In this document: positions 1-13,092 of the stretch, piece after piece
How positions within the stretch are numbered: position 1 is the first letter of the stretch
Layout of the letters: each line of letters begins with the position of its first letter
Assembly: GCA_023101725.1 (NCBI GenBank)
Contig: JALJCO010003968.1
Span: 2,108,001 to 2,172,000, forward strand
DNA length: 64,000 nt
Direction: 5' to 3'
Source of the DNA: Atherinomorus stipes
Taxonomy: Eukaryota; Chordata; Actinopteri; Atheriniformes; Atherinidae
Notes under the pieces: model-generated
The model's database searches: none
What the model was told of the DNA's origin: nothing
What the model saw: only the letters and a program-made list of their open reading frames with translations
Translations under genes and position numbers: made by a program

Positions 1-1500
1 TCACTTTCTGTGCTCCACATTCCCGACATGCCAACATTTTTCATTAGTTGAAACTGTCACAAGAGATTGCACACCACGACATGTTTTAAAATGCTCATAT
101 AGCAGTTAAAGGTGTTCTGTGTTTCAGTCCCATCCACAAAAAAATATTATTTATTTGTCTGTCATGGTAACTCAGGATTTAAGCATTGCAATAAAAGGTT
201 AGCAAATATCTAAAACAATACTGTATGTGGTTGCCGGTTTTTAGCATTTATCATGAATACTACTCAGTAAAATCAATTGGCAATGAAACTAATAACTTCA
301 AACTATCAGTGCCTGCATTTAGTTCCACATTTGTAGACATGTTGATAAACTTTCCTATTGTGTATTTTCTTGTGAGACTGGTTTGCACTTGATGTTTGCG
401 AGTCAGATATCACTCTATCGGCTAAGGTTTTGAAAATTTCTTGTTCAGTAACAACTGCCTGAGCTGTGATTGAAGGCATGGGGAAATCCACAGGTAAGAG
501 TCAGCCATCTAGTTCACGTCCCTTGGAACCAACCCAGACAATGTTTAGGCACCCAGTCAACAACTCCTGTCCTTGCTTATCTGAAGAATGTAAACCTCTA
601 TAAGGAAGCGCTTCATCTGTAATTCTATTGTGAGTTGGCCGGTTGTCTCAAAGTGTCTGAATAATCTAATGTAATGTAAAACCATCTTTGTCTGTGACAC
701 CAAATACGTGCTTCAGCACAGGCGTCTCGACTGTTGGCCTGCACTGTATGGTATTCACTGGCAGACAGGATGACTAGACCACACCAAAACCTGCCAGTTA
801 CATTCTTTGCATGATTCAGACATATCTCTTTCTCCCACTGGGAATGAATTGAGAGGTCTGATCAAAAGACCCGTCATTCCGAGAAGCTGAGATTTGGATT
901 TGAGGTTGAAGAAAATGGGGAGAATGAACCGTTGGTTGTTGTGTTGTTTTGTGTTATTATTTCCATTTGTTGGGGAAAAGAGAGATGAATGGAGGAATAA
1001 ATGGATGATGGGGAGGAGGAAATTCCCCTGTCTGGATGGAATTGGATGGCGAGCTTGGGGATGGGGGGAGGGATGGGGGCACCTGATGTAGAGGGTGCTG
1101 TCAGGCCCAAGACAGCGAGGTCTTTGTCTTCTCAATAATCACTTGCTGTACCTCTTGCTTCCATTTTTTCTCTCCAAACCGCCATTCTGCCTTTTACTTT
1201 TCCAATTCTTATTGCAACTTTGGCTCATAGGTCAAGTGTCCACAGTTAACAAGGAGAACGAATTTCAAGTAAAGCCTAAATTATAGTGTTAACTTTAGTA
1301 TTTCTAGTATCAGCAGTGCCAAAAAAAAGCTCTTCTGGACTTGTACTCTTTTACATGGAGTTTGTAAAACATGGCATTGAAAGATAGTCTATTCTGTATA
1401 CTGAATCATGTGTAACCAAGCATCCTGCCTTAGCGTATAGGTTCATTTAGAAGAGGACACAATGTACATGTAGTTAGCTTATCATTTTGAAAAGCAATAA
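1..1500. other. No gene recognised
   Basis: This is unique AT-rich sequence. Short open frames on both strands (for example 755-1135 and 894-1091) overlap each other, follow simple-sequence bias and have no family likeness. I see nothing assignable. Confidence 0.5.
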
Positions 1501-1501
1501 A

Positions 1502-1504
<3 letters not shown>

Positions 1505-1571
<67 letters not shown>
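1505..1571. repeat. (C)n(AC)n compound microsatellite
   Basis: A run of about 28 C residues is followed directly by about 19 AC units, then imperfect CA repeats to about 1597. The length of the C run may be an assembly artefact. Confidence 0.9.
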
Positions 1572-1572
<1 letters not shown>

Positions 1573-1598
1573 ACACACGCACAAACACACACACACAT

Positions 1599-1888
1599 CC
1601 TTGTACTTCTATCTTTGTGAGGACATTCATTGACATAATACATTCCCTAGTCCCTTACTCTAACCCTAACCACCACAACTGATTGCCTAAACATAACCCT
1701 TGCCCCAACCCTAACCCTAACCCTAATTCTAACCTAAACTCTAAAACCAAATCTTGACCCTAAAAATTGGGTTTTTCTTTGGCTTTTTTAGTGAGGACCG
1801 TCCAAAATGTACTCACTTTGCAAAAATGTCCTCACTTTGTTGGTTAAAGACGCAAAACGGTCCTCACAATGTAGCAAGTACGGGAACA
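1599..1888. repeat. MITE-like fish repeat with telomere-like core
   Basis: The ends are imperfect inverted repeats: TTGTACTTCTATCTTTGTGA from 1601, against the complement of 1861-1886 (GTACTTGCTACATTGTGAGG). The interior carries degenerate CCCTAA units (about 1655-1760) and repeated CTCACTTTG words. I recognise the type as a frequent dispersed teleost repeat. It is non-coding. The telomere-like core belongs to the element and is not evidence of a chromosome end. Confidence 0.65.
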
Positions 1889-2325
1889 GCCCCACCCACC
1901 CATGGAGATGTTTCTCTAAAATGGAATAGTCTCATTTATTTCTTATAAAAGAAGGTGTTTTATTGCTTTCCCACCCTGCTACAACATTGAACTTGGAGGA
2001 TAGTATGGTGGCCTAATGTTACAACTACCAAAATATTTTTGGAATTTGTTGAGTCCATGTTTGTAAACAGGAACGCCATAGATTTACAGTGAGACACAGT
2101 CAGCTGTGTGTTGATAACAAACATAAACACGACAGTTTAGTGGACATGAAGGCGGATGTTCAATCAAGCAAGTGTGAATAATTCCTGTCAAATGGCTTGT
2201 ATGGTGGTTATGGAGGATAGACAGGTGGAGACTGCAGGCTGCACCTGTATAGACTAATCCGACGAGCGTTTTGCGCCGCCACCATTGTTTAGGGGTCCAT
2301 GCCCATTTACCTCCTATCTGCCAAC

Positions 2326-4400
2326 ATGGAAAGCAGTGTGAACATCTGGATTTACAATGTTGGACAGTCATCTAAGGTAATGATAACCTATAGGTATGTT
2401 ATCCAGAGATCTCTAAGTTATTCTGACATATTATTTTTACATTGGAGCGTTAAACTAATATTCATCTCCAGGAACTGGCTTTAATGAGAGGCCACACTGA
2501 AATATGAAACGCAAATCTAGTTATTACTTAGAAATTTGGTTTAAAAAATTAAACTCTTTCAAAGGTTGTTGCTTTTCTATTTTGTCATATATTTGGCTTT
2601 TGGTATTGTTTAAGGACTGTAGCTACAGATCACGTAGCCTTTACATGTCCTGCAGATGAAACTAAAGGCTGCAGGACACCGTATTCGTGATCAGTTTGTG
2701 TTTGCAACTGAACTATTTTTATTTTCCGGTCCCAGCGTTGCCCTTATCAGAGCAAATAACGTTATATTTCACATTATCTGAGTCATTAACTCTCAGCAAC
2801 GCTACAGCTGTTAGCATTAGCTAGCATAATAACGTTATGCAGTGCATCATTTTCGGCAGCATAGACACGTGAAATAAAGTGTCAGATTAATGAGTGTTCA
2901 CCAGAATTTACTGTGCTTTTGTTGTTGGAGATTAAATCCAATGTTTTCTCTGCCATGGCAGCATGTTATTCCTGCTCTGCTCTGTGTGTCCAATACTCCT
3001 TCCATCCCCGATAGGAACACACTGACATCAGTGGACTGAGCAGCAGCACCTCCCCCTTTTGTCACAGACAGCAGAAATCTTCATGAAATAAATGTCTGTG
3101 ATCTTCTTATTCACTTATTACCACAATTAAAGTTTACTGTACTGCTTCCAACAACCAAGGAATGTGCAAGTCCTTCCAGATTTCCTCCATGTTGTTTAGA
3201 AAAAAAAGTCAGATTTTTGCCCGGCTTAGTCTGTAGTTGGACCCGATTGGTCATGCAGCCACGCAGCTGTCATCCTATGGTAAGTTTGCACACTTTAAAA
3301 TACATATTTATGTTTTCACAAGCTGCTGCAACAACATATGGCATAATATGTCCCAGAACCCTTTTTGAGTTTCACAATATCCGTTTTTTAATTGAGTTCT
3401 GGCGTCCTTCGTATGTGTGTTGTTGATTTGCGTATGTTCTCAGTGTAAAATACCCTGTATCCCTATTAAACAGTTAGCCAAAACTACAGAAAGCAGAAAA
3501 CTTTTCCTTTGTCCAGGTATCTTTGTTGATGTATGGTTAAAAATTTTACATTGAACATCATTTATGTTTGCATAGACAAGTTTCACTGGTCAGTACCATG
3601 GGAGCTGCCATGTCTGTTATTTTCTGCAAAGGACTTCAGGTTAAATTATTACTATTGCCTTCATTTTATTAATTCATTTTCTTTAAGATCAGTGATCTTA
3701 AACAAACTGTCTCATTTTTTATCTTTTACAAATCCATTCTGTGAAGCATTCAATGTGACTCTGGAACAAGCAAATGAAAATTGAGAAGGTTCTTTCGCTG
3801 TATGCAGATATTGTATGATGTCAGTTATTACTCAAATTGTCTTGTATTTTTGAAGTCAGCTTTAAGTGTAAATGAATTAGTAAGTATAGCAAAACCTTTT
3901 TTATCTACAGATGAAGTTTCCAACTTCGCATCACCTGAAGTCACAGTTGATTTACTGTAAAAATGCTGCTAAACCAGAAGTCTGAGACCAAATTTCAGAC
4001 AATTTTAAATCCATTATGAAAAAAAAATGTCCCTTTTGGCATTTGAAAGCAAAGATGATACATCCTGTATCAGGTCACTTTATCCAGGTGAGTTCATTGC
4101 TAGAAGACTGGATTACCTTATGCTTCCCTTCCCAGACATGCTCTGTACTGTTCCATTAGACACAATGATATAGAATCTTTTCATCCTGTCCAGAATGTGA
4201 ACAAATAGTCCAAATCTACTAGAAAAAATATTTTAAATTGTTTAATGAATATGTTTCTTGTGTTAGACTATTTTGCTTATATACATTCTTTCCAAGGAAT
4301 AAATCACTGGCTCTTTTTCAAGCTATTCAAAGAAGGTGCAGCAAATCTTCAGACATTTGTGGAATGTGAGTTTGTCCTCCTCAGATGAGGTGTTTGGTGG
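2326..4400 (+). other. Possible spliced or decayed gene: series of splice-flanked segments
   Basis: A CpG-bearing stretch (2255-2285) precedes an ATG at 2326 whose 17-codon frame (MESSVNIWIYNVGQSSK) ends at a donor, AAG|GTAATG, at 2376. Further segments with plausible signals are 3230-3279 (TTAG acceptor, ATG|GTAAGT donor), 4027-4087 (CAG|GTGAGT donor), 4297-4365 (CCAAG acceptor, GTGAGT donor) and a CCTCAG acceptor before 4385. Phases do not chain into one long protein: joining the second segment to obvious later acceptors gives early stops. I recognise no family. It may be a small divergent gene, a relic or chance. Confidence 0.2.
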
Positions 4401-6626
4401 ACAGCAGTAGTTATAATAATCACATTGCCATTATTGCACAACCCACAGGAGCCATACAGACACAGTTTATAAACCACAAGAGCTGTGGAGATGACACCTC
4501 TGTGTCTGCTTCATTAGAGGGAAGACTTTTGTTAGTGGAGAAATTCTTTGGAGTTTTGTTTGCTAAATAACAAGACATTTATGTTGGAGACAGCTTTTCC
4601 ACTCTGTAATGATAGTTATGTTCAGATGTGCATGTTAAGTTAGAAGTGTGTGATTCAGTTTGTCCTTGTAAGACAATACCTCTGTTCTTAAAATGCATTC
4701 CTCAATGTTCATTATTTTCAAGCTCTGCACACTTTTGATCAAGTTGTTTTCCTATTTTTGCAAGTATGATACAAATTATTTTTCTCCTAGGATTTTTTTA
4801 ATTCTAATTCTTTATAAAAGCCAGTTCTTAGCTGGATCCAAACCTGGACCAATTTACCTGACCCAATCAATTCACCTCAAGCCGCCATCAGAGTCACTCA
4901 TAAATCATGAAAAAAAATGGCTGTGAAAATGACAACAGTGACAGTAAATAAATGTTTGTTGTTTCTTTCCTTTCCTTGGTTCTCACCCTCTTTCTTTCTC
5001 TACTCTGTGTAATGGATGGGATGTTGTTGGTGCTGCCCTCTGGGCAGGGAGAGTTGTTTACTTGGGTGTAAAGTCCCCATCCACCAAGGGTCTCTGTAGG
5101 GGATGTTCCTGCAGCAGCCGTACTTCTAACCTCCCTAAAGCTCCAAAAGTTAATAGCATGGAGGAGATGTGATTTATATCAGCCTGGGCACCACCAACAG
5201 ACTGGCTTCTTTGTGCTCATGGCCTGTGTAACCCACCCTGTTCATCAATAAAGATCACATTTAGAATTCACTCCAAACTCAGCAGATGGTTATTTAATTT
5301 CAGGAGAGTTTTTTCTAAATAAGTAGCCACCCATGCTTTGGATGTAGCTACAGGCAAAAATACTGAGTTTTTACTACTCTTGGTGTGAAACCTATGCAAG
5401 AGAGGACTAAATAAATAACTGTGAAATGTCATTGTTAGTAGATAGATAAATATATATATATATACATATATGGTATATTCTTTGGAGAAGATGACAGGAG
5501 GAAAGGATTGCACTGTAAAGTCTGTGGTGTATTCTTGGATGAAGCTGTTTTTTAAACATGTTTTATATCCACAGTAGACAGTGGTCAAAGGGCTCTCAAA
5601 CTGGAAATCAGAAGGTTTCCTGACAGATGAGTTAAACTAAAAGCTTCTCAGAAAAGGACCATGAGAAGAGAAAATTTTTCACCACATAAATTCAAAAGGG
5701 TTCTCTGTGGGTTTGAATGAATGCTATATTATAGATTTTTCACCACATCACTTCTGCATCAGGCAGTGCACAGTGTGTCGGTCAACATAACAAAGTTTGT
5801 GTTTCCACATGGTGTTACACCAGGACCAAAATGGACGTTCAGTGATTGAGGAAATAGTAAGGTCCACAGCTGTGATAGAGGAGTGATGTGGAGTAAAAAT
5901 CCACAATAGGGTGTTTGCTGAAATTACCATGAAATTTTATAGTTTAGGTTTTTCAAAATGTTGTTGAATCGCTTTTAGGTTGGTTTACCTGTCAGGAATT
6001 GATTTTAATTCTTTAAACTGAGAATGTTCAAAGTACTGTTTACTTCAGGTTAGATTCTGACTAAGCATATGCACAGCATCACTTAAAAGAAAGAGAAAAA
6101 ATGTCATCTTCAATAAAGCAGCAAACCAATTCCCTTAAGACAGAAATTTATTTTCAAATCATGCGATTCAGTTTTATATTTGTCGCTTTGTTGCAAAATG
6201 TTTACTTTCCACATATTTTTCAGTCATATTTTGCTGTACAAGATGAGAATTTCTATTATACTCTCATATATTGAAAGTGTGTAATATTAAGCGAGCCTCT
6301 GAACAATAAGATCAATTCTACTGCATCATATTTCATATAAATGTTACCCCTGATTAAGATAAACAAATTACCACATCATCATTTTTACATAAAGTTGTCA
6401 CTTGCTTATCTACAATGACCATACTTCACCTGTTCCAACAAGCCTTTTAACTGGATATCTTGAGTTGAGATTACAAGGTGTCTTGTTTGGAAATGAAAAA
6501 TGAGGAGTTCATGCTTCTTGGCAGTGATAGTTTTCATATTAGTTTTTTTCTGGGGAAAAAAAGACCTGGGCACTGACACTAATCCCTGTTGTGTCAGCCT
6601 GTGGTTGCCAAATGATAGAATATCAT

Positions 6627-6661
<35 letters not shown>

Positions 6662-9337
6662 TGCATGAGCATTCCTTTCATTTTGAAATATACCAGCACA
6701 TTTTGTCACTGTAACATAAGCTTTACAACAGAGAGCCATGGCATGGCTGCTTCAAGATTCAATTTAACCACAACTGTTTACAGCTGTCAATATAGGGACT
6801 CGCACCACAATAAATGCATTAAATTGCATCTGGCCTCATGTCACTGAAAATAAGGTGAGTGGACCGGCTGTGTAGGTGTCGCTGGCTCTCACTATTATTA
6901 CACGGCTGTGTCTTAAGGGTTGTCGGGGCTGCTGTCCATTGGATTTAATCAGCCTCTATTACCTGCTACCCTTTTCACAGTTAAAATAATCACCCACAAT
7001 TACTGACATAAAGGGGAGAGCTGACAGAGTCAGAGGCAGAGAAATCACACAAAGTAATTTCTCCCCACCTTGGTTGCTTACACGGCTTTTGATGTTTTGA
7101 GGCGTATAATAAAAGGGATTGAGGGGTGTCTGGCACAACACTCCTCTGTAGTACTGTAGATATGGAAATGCCCTCCAAACAGACATACACACACATGCTG
7201 ATGGGTAAATGTACAAGATTGGGAAAGAAAATGTCTGTTATCAAGCAGACCTAAAGTGCACCCTCACATAAGCAGTGCAGTACCATGCAGTATTTAAAAT
7301 ACACTGAGACATACAAAATCACATGAAGTACAGGCACACAAGTGTGCATGCTCACACACATTTGCAGGCCATGTGAACTAGCACACACACACAGACACCC
7401 ACTACCACTGCCATTAACTGAAGAGGTCCGCACAAATTTATAGTATGTTGCAGATGAAAGAAAAAAGTGAAAATAATTTAATAATTGAGCACCTCTAAAA
7501 TGAAGAAAATAGAACCATGAGAAAAGGAGCATTGTGATCTATTGTACTTTAATCCTCAGCACGCTGCTGACAAATAGGAGGCACCATTAAATGTACCTTT
7601 GAAATAAATGGGCCCAATTACCGAGATGGCTGGCACTCTCTAATGAAGCTTTTGTCAAAGCCAACAAACATGGTGGACAGTGGCTCCAAAACGGGGTGAG
7701 AAGCAGGAGGTAGAAGTAATTCAGAAATTAGCTTTGGCATGAAAGTTAGATTCATACAGAATTCAATGGCAGCAAAGGTTTGATGCAGAGTACAAAGAAA
7801 ACACAAATTACATTAACCTGTTTTACTAAATAAAGAATGAATGATTGCCGTCTGCATGAGAGCAGTGAGTAAAACAAATGACTCACATTTAAAAAAAACA
7901 GAAGGAAAAAGAAAAACATGCTAAATGTAGACAATATTAACATTAGGAGCGATCATTACAATGAGGGTTGCTCTGTTACATTAGCTGTTATGTGTTCACC
8001 AAGTAACTCATGTTAAATGGGTTTAGGAGAGTTGTTTTGATAATGGCATTTTGTGGAATCTCTCCTTTTTAATTATCAGGTCGGAGGGCAGCAGCTCAAA
8101 CTCTCTCTCTTTCATCCCTCTTCACAACAGTGAGTGCGGCCAACCCTTCCCATCGCAATACAGAATGCCCTGTTTCTGCTACTGTAAAAGGTAAGCTGTT
8201 ATTTTTGTTAATGCGCTTTTCTGTGAGCAGTTTGAATAAAGGAATGCAGCAATTGCGTGAAAGGCCTCTAAATTTAACGAGTTGTGCAACCTCATTTCCC
8301 AACCAGCTTATCTTTGCTGTCATTAAACAATTCATTTAAAAAGGTAAGCTAACATATTATTTGATGACCTGGGTGCTTGTTTTTTACTTTGGAAAAGTTC
8401 ATATCTTTTAGCTCAATCGATCTAGGATCTTAGACGTGGATCTTAAAGATGATTCTGAACACAACAGCTTGTGGAAGGGTAAAGGTTAAGGCCATGAGTG
8501 TCTTTTAAGGGCCAGACAGAGGTCAGAAGGTCTCAGTCAGGGTCAAGAGACCAGGTGACCCAAAGTCTGTGCTCATAGTTGCCTTCATGTGTCCATATTT
8601 CAGGCACCACTTTTGCTACGACTCCCTTTCTTTGCTGCAGAAGAAACCAAATCAGTGAAACTTCATAGACAATTTTCAGGACATTATCCCTATAATCTTA
8701 CAAATATGATCCTGAAATACTGATGTCTTTCAGAAATCTGCCACAGAAAATGACAAATAATGGTTTTACTCTGACTTCTCCATCCATGTGCTTATGAAAT
8801 GAATGTTAAAGCTTATGAAAGGTACTTGGTGTTGGTATTAGCCTTGCATAACTGTTTCTCAAAATCAAACTTGTATAGAATTCTGTTATTACTTGAGTTT
8901 TGTAATAATCTGTCATAAAGATATTAAACATTAGACCCATTGACATCCTATCAAATCGAAGTTTTTAACAAACAGCTAATGCAGTTGGAAGTTGCATGCC
9001 GGTAACTTCTGCAGACACACATCTTCCAAAGCTGCTCTCCTTCACATGTTTTCTGTCTTTTTTTTCTCAGATGAATAAACACATCAGAAATTTTAATCGA
9101 ACAGCAGCTAATATGTGTGTCTGTGCACAGAAAAAGGTGGAAGCAACAGAATGTTATTAACTTTTCTGATATGGTTTTAAGGTTATATTTTTGTGAAGTG
9201 TAAAGTGCCCTGATAAAGACGGTAGTCCAGTATGACTTTGGAATTTAATTGTACCTGTAGCTTGACTGGGTTCTGATCAAGATACTGTACTGTATATGTA
9301 TACTATGTGTGTGTGTACACAATCTAAATCTTAGCTC

Positions 9338-9340
<3 letters not shown>
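4401..9340. other. Intergenic sequence, no gene recognised
   Basis: This block is AT-rich unique sequence with a GT microsatellite at 6631-6658 and CA-rich patches near 7190 and 7340-7395. Open frames here are short and some run through the GT array (6500-6847). No domain, transposon end or RNA gene was recognised. Confidence 0.5.
6631..6658. repeat. GT dinucleotide microsatellite
   Basis: About 14 uninterrupted GT units. Confidence 0.95.

Positions 9341-9341
<1 letters not shown>

Positions 9342-9373
<32 letters not shown>
9342..9373. repeat. TA dinucleotide microsatellite
   Basis: About 15 TA units, followed by a short GT-rich stretch. Confidence 0.95.
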
Positions 9374-9374
<1 letters not shown>

Positions 9375-9376
<2 letters not shown>

Positions 9377-10690
9377 TATATGTGTGTGGGTGTGTGTATT
9401 ACGAGCTTTTTTCCTCCTGTTTAAAACTTAAAAGACTAAAGACGTGTGTGCACTTGTTCAAGAAACATGATTGTACTTGTATATATCTGTGCCTACAATG
9501 CAATAATTTGACGAATTGTAAGAAATCTAATTTGTCAGTCCGTCAATCACCCCTAGCAATTAGTGCATCCCAGACTATGATTATGATGCTATCTTACAGA
9601 CACCAGATAAATATTGGTTAATAGACAAAACATCTGAAATAACAAATGTAGGTGATGGTTACCTCTTGAGTACTTTCTTGTTAAAAAGTGATGGCTTTTT
9701 CATAGGTAGACGTTATGAATGGCAATAAAAATGACAAAAAATGTCGACTTTACATGTGTTGATATTTTTTCCGAGGGAAAAAAAAGTAGAAGTGAAACCA
9801 TTTTCAAAAAGATATAAAATTTTGGATAATTTCAGTATATCCCTGTATCAACATAAGAAATCTTTTTAAAGAGTATGTAACAGTTTATGAAGTGAAACGT
9901 CAGATGAACATATCTACAAAGCAGCCATTTCAGTCTCAGCTGCTTTGTTAAACATAACAGAGGGTAATGTGTACTGCAACACTACTGTACTATTCATTTC
10001 TTCATTACTATTTTATATATGCGTATGATTAACACTCATTTCATGGCTCAGTTCACAAGCTCTCTGTCGGAAGCCTCTACTAAAGACAGCTCAAGCTTGA
10101 AAGATTTTTCTTTTTCAGTCATTTAAATTTTTACGCTTCCATTTACCCGCCTTTTAATTTAGCGTATAATGATGCCATTAGAACAAAATCCATCTGGAAG
10201 TTCTGTTGGGAGCAGTTAATGTTCCATGGCTTTTTGCTGCCAATGCCTTTGCTCCGGCATTGGCAACAGATGCTCTGAAAGCAACAGATACATTCTCTCC
10301 AAACATCATTACAATCATGCCCATGTCCAGGATAAATGTTGCTGCTTGTTCAGGACTAAGGATACACAACAGACTGTTTCCCTGCCAGTAAATTCTGCCC
10401 TTTTTTTCCAAAAAAAAAAAAAATCCTTTTATGTACAAGCTCAGGCTGTAGGAGCATATCTTTTCTCCTATCAGAGGTGAAAGGCAATTGAAACAGGAAC
10501 TGAATGGAAAAGAGGATAAGCATACGGTTAAAACCTGTTGTTTAGCCTAAGCAGTGCACATGTGAGGTTTAGTTATACAGAAATATGAATTCAAATTCTT
10601 CTCCTATTGCAGCCATTTTAGTGACCCCTCTTCCCACCCACCAACATGAGTACTTGGACAGTTCATCTTCTGTGATATGAAAGCTAGAGA
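9375..10690. other. Intergenic sequence, no gene recognised
   Basis: The block is unique sequence. At 10238-10265 a perfect 10-bp inverted repeat (TGCCAATGCC with GGCATTGGCA, 8-base loop) sits where open frames of 60-86 codons exist on both strands. Neither frame resembles a known protein, so I leave them uncalled. Confidence 0.5.
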
Positions 10691-10699
10691 AAGAGGCAA

Positions 10700-11105
10700 A
10701 TAATTGTTTTCACTTGCAATTTAGGTGATTAAGTACAGTGGATAATTAATTAGAATAACAAACAATTTCCTCCATGCAGGATTACTGATTAGCTGTGCTC
10801 CCCTACGCTGCCATGGCCTTTTTATCCTCTCTGCTTCAATTATGTTAATGCTAACTTTTTCTCCCAGAAATTATTGTGATTAATTTTGTCTTGTTTTGAA
10901 TTACAATTGCACTAGCTGCTAGCACTTTAAAGCATTCATTAATTCCCAATTAGATTGGTGGGCTCATTTGCTCCAGTGCTGCCCGGTTCTGTAGCGCTTT
11001 GTGTTTAATGTGCTAATTGGGTGAGATTAAAAACTACTAACCTCTTATGAGAGGAGAAAAGTTATTCAACTGTTGCATTAGCATAATTTATCCATGGATG
11101 CTTAG
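10700..11105. promoter_or_regulatory. Candidate conserved non-coding element
   Basis: A unique, repeat-free stretch is dense in homeodomain-type cores (TAATTA, ATTAAT, CTAATTGG, CAATTAG), with octamer-like and CCAT words but no open frame. This composition is typical of developmental enhancers beside homeobox genes. Conservation cannot be tested from one sequence, so this is a guess from composition. Confidence 0.3.
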
Positions 11106-11982
11106 TTAGATATTGCCACAGAAATCATGATGACTGACTTAGAACTGTTGTGAGCAGTTGTATACAAACACTGAAGTAAGTTCAAGGTCTGGTTTATGGT
11201 ACAATGTTTTTTGGGTGTTTTTTTTTTTTCTTTTTTGTATGTTTGTTTTTTTGGGGGGGTGGGGGTGGGATCTGAGCATCTTGCTAATGTGTTGTCTGTG
11301 CTTATCTCCAGTCATCCAGCATGTCTTGGACAGTGTGGGTTTTTTTTTTTTTCTTTTTTTCCGATTTCTGCATTTTATGTCTCTTCAGTGCTTTGTTACA
11401 ACCACTCGAGCAGCATTAACAGCTCACTACTCCATTTACCCAAGACTTAGATTGTCTCTAACTCATTTACCACCATCAGAGGATCAACGCTTCAGGGGAA
11501 GATGAGTGGGGTTGAACACAAGGGAAAAAAAGGGGGCTTTCATGTCTCGATGTGATCTCTTCAAATGGGACCTGGAACCTGGGAGCTTGAAATATTGTTT
11601 AGCTGTGTGTACTGCATAAGCTTTTTCATCACAAGATGAGAGATACCGGTGTGTGCCAGCCCCAAAACTGGTCCTTAGAGGTCTGGTGAAGAACTGGGGT
11701 TGTACAGATCAAAGGAATATAAACCTTGATCATTACATCTGTCAGAGCTCTGTATAGCTCTCTGAAGTCTAAACTTTTATTTTTTTTACATTTTGCCAAT
11801 ACTTTAGCCTGTTTTGTCCTTTATCTGGAGTATTATCATCATCAAAATGTACAAGCCAAGGTTGTTATTTTAATTCTTGACCATTATTTCAAGTATGGAC
11901 ATGTTAAATGTTCATAAGTACATAAAACAGTGATTTACAAATTATTGAATTCTCATCTTTAAATTATATACGAATATGTATA

Positions 11983-11986
<4 letters not shown>
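11106..11986. other. Intergenic sequence with T-rich tracts
   Basis: Two T-rich tracts (11217-11262 and 11339-11362) and a G run dominate. The open frames here are low complexity (poly-Phe) and not credible genes. Confidence 0.5.

Positions 11987-12030
<44 letters not shown>
11987..12030. repeat. TA dinucleotide microsatellite
   Basis: About 18 TA units with one TG interruption near the end, embedded in AT-rich sequence. Confidence 0.95.
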
Positions 12031-12031
<1 letters not shown>

Positions 12032-12483
12032 CAATTTTCTTTTACTTGTTTGGGTTCTTAAAGGGATATTGTGAAAGTTCTCCTGTTATCTATTCACAAA
12101 AATTGATTATTTCGTTAAAAAGTGTTTTTCCATTAATCAGTAATCACTCTCATAAACAAACTGAAATGCTCCTATAAGCTCTGCATTTGCCGTTCGTATC
12201 ATTCATATATATACATCGAACGGGTCGGCTCGGTGGTGGCTACCATGTCGTGTCGCCATGTTTTTACGTTCAGTAGAAGTGTGACAGTAGGAAACCGCAG
12301 AAACTCACCAGAGACACTGGAGTTTTCAGCTCAGTCCGAGTTAATGTTTTTGAAAAGTCACCGCGGGTGCAGTGAGGAGGAACCAAGCGGAAACCTCCGG
12401 TGGCCAGCAGTGATGCAACCCGGAAATGGACATTTTCTGTAATATTCCCTTCATCCGCTAGGGGCTGGCTCCAAGAGCGAGCA

Positions 12484-13092
12484 AATCCCCATAGACTCCC
12501 ATGTTAAAAATGCCAACTTCACAGCAGAAATAAACAGGTTTACAGCCTGGTTCAAAAAATCATTTTAGGTTTATTAGGTCAAGTTTACCTTCATGTCAAC
12601 TGTGAGGGGGGTGAATTTTTTTATAACTCATTCGTTTAGATGTTATTTATTCTTCAAATTACACATAATTAAGGGCGTGTCCTTATGATTGACATGCGGC
12701 AGACCGGAAGCTCCGCCTGCCGACCGGAGGCTCCTAGTTAGCTCCTTCTTTGCTCTTAATAAGGTCTCAGTTTGTTACAGAGTCGCACAACGGCGGTTTT
12801 TAGTCAGCGAATTGCAAGTCTAAGCATGTCTTACCTTAACCATGCCGCTTAGGGGGCTTATCTTTGTTAGCTCCTCTTAGTTTCGTGTTAGCTCAGTTAG
12901 CGTTTAGCCCACAGTACGTCAGCTGTCAATCATTTGCCCCGCGGCCGCGCTGTGCCCATTTTAGTATTTTCCTGGAGTGACGACATACGTGACACGGCAA
13001 GATGGCGACAGTAAGACACGCCCAACTGGCTTCACATTTCTCTATTCAGAAGAGACCGGAAGCTACGTCCAGTAATTATATACAGTCTATGG
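12484..13092. repeat. Dispersed teleost repeat (about 0.6 kb)
   Basis: The element opens with CCCCATAGACTCCCATG and closes with the near-complementary ATACAGTCTATGGG, so it has short inverted ends. Inside are the phrases AACTTCACAGCAGAAATAAA, ACAACTGTGAGGGGG-like sequence, paired CCGGAAGCTCCGCC and CCGGAGGCTCC words, and CAAGATGGCG. I recognise these as belonging to a very common fish interspersed repeat. No coding capacity is seen, so it is probably a non-autonomous DNA element. The family name is uncertain. Confidence 0.6.

Noticed and set aside
1655..1760. Telomere-like CCCTAA repeats as a chromosome-end or fusion mark
   Set aside because: Units are few and degenerate and lie inside a MITE-like repeat with inverted ends.
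6500..6847. 115-codon frame on the plus strand
   Set aside because: It runs through the GT microsatellite (Cys-Val repeats) and has no family likeness.
10178..10438. 86-codon minus-strand frame with a protein-like ring
   Set aside because: Not recognised, no splice sites judged convincing, and an overlapping plus-strand frame is equally open. Kept only as a note.
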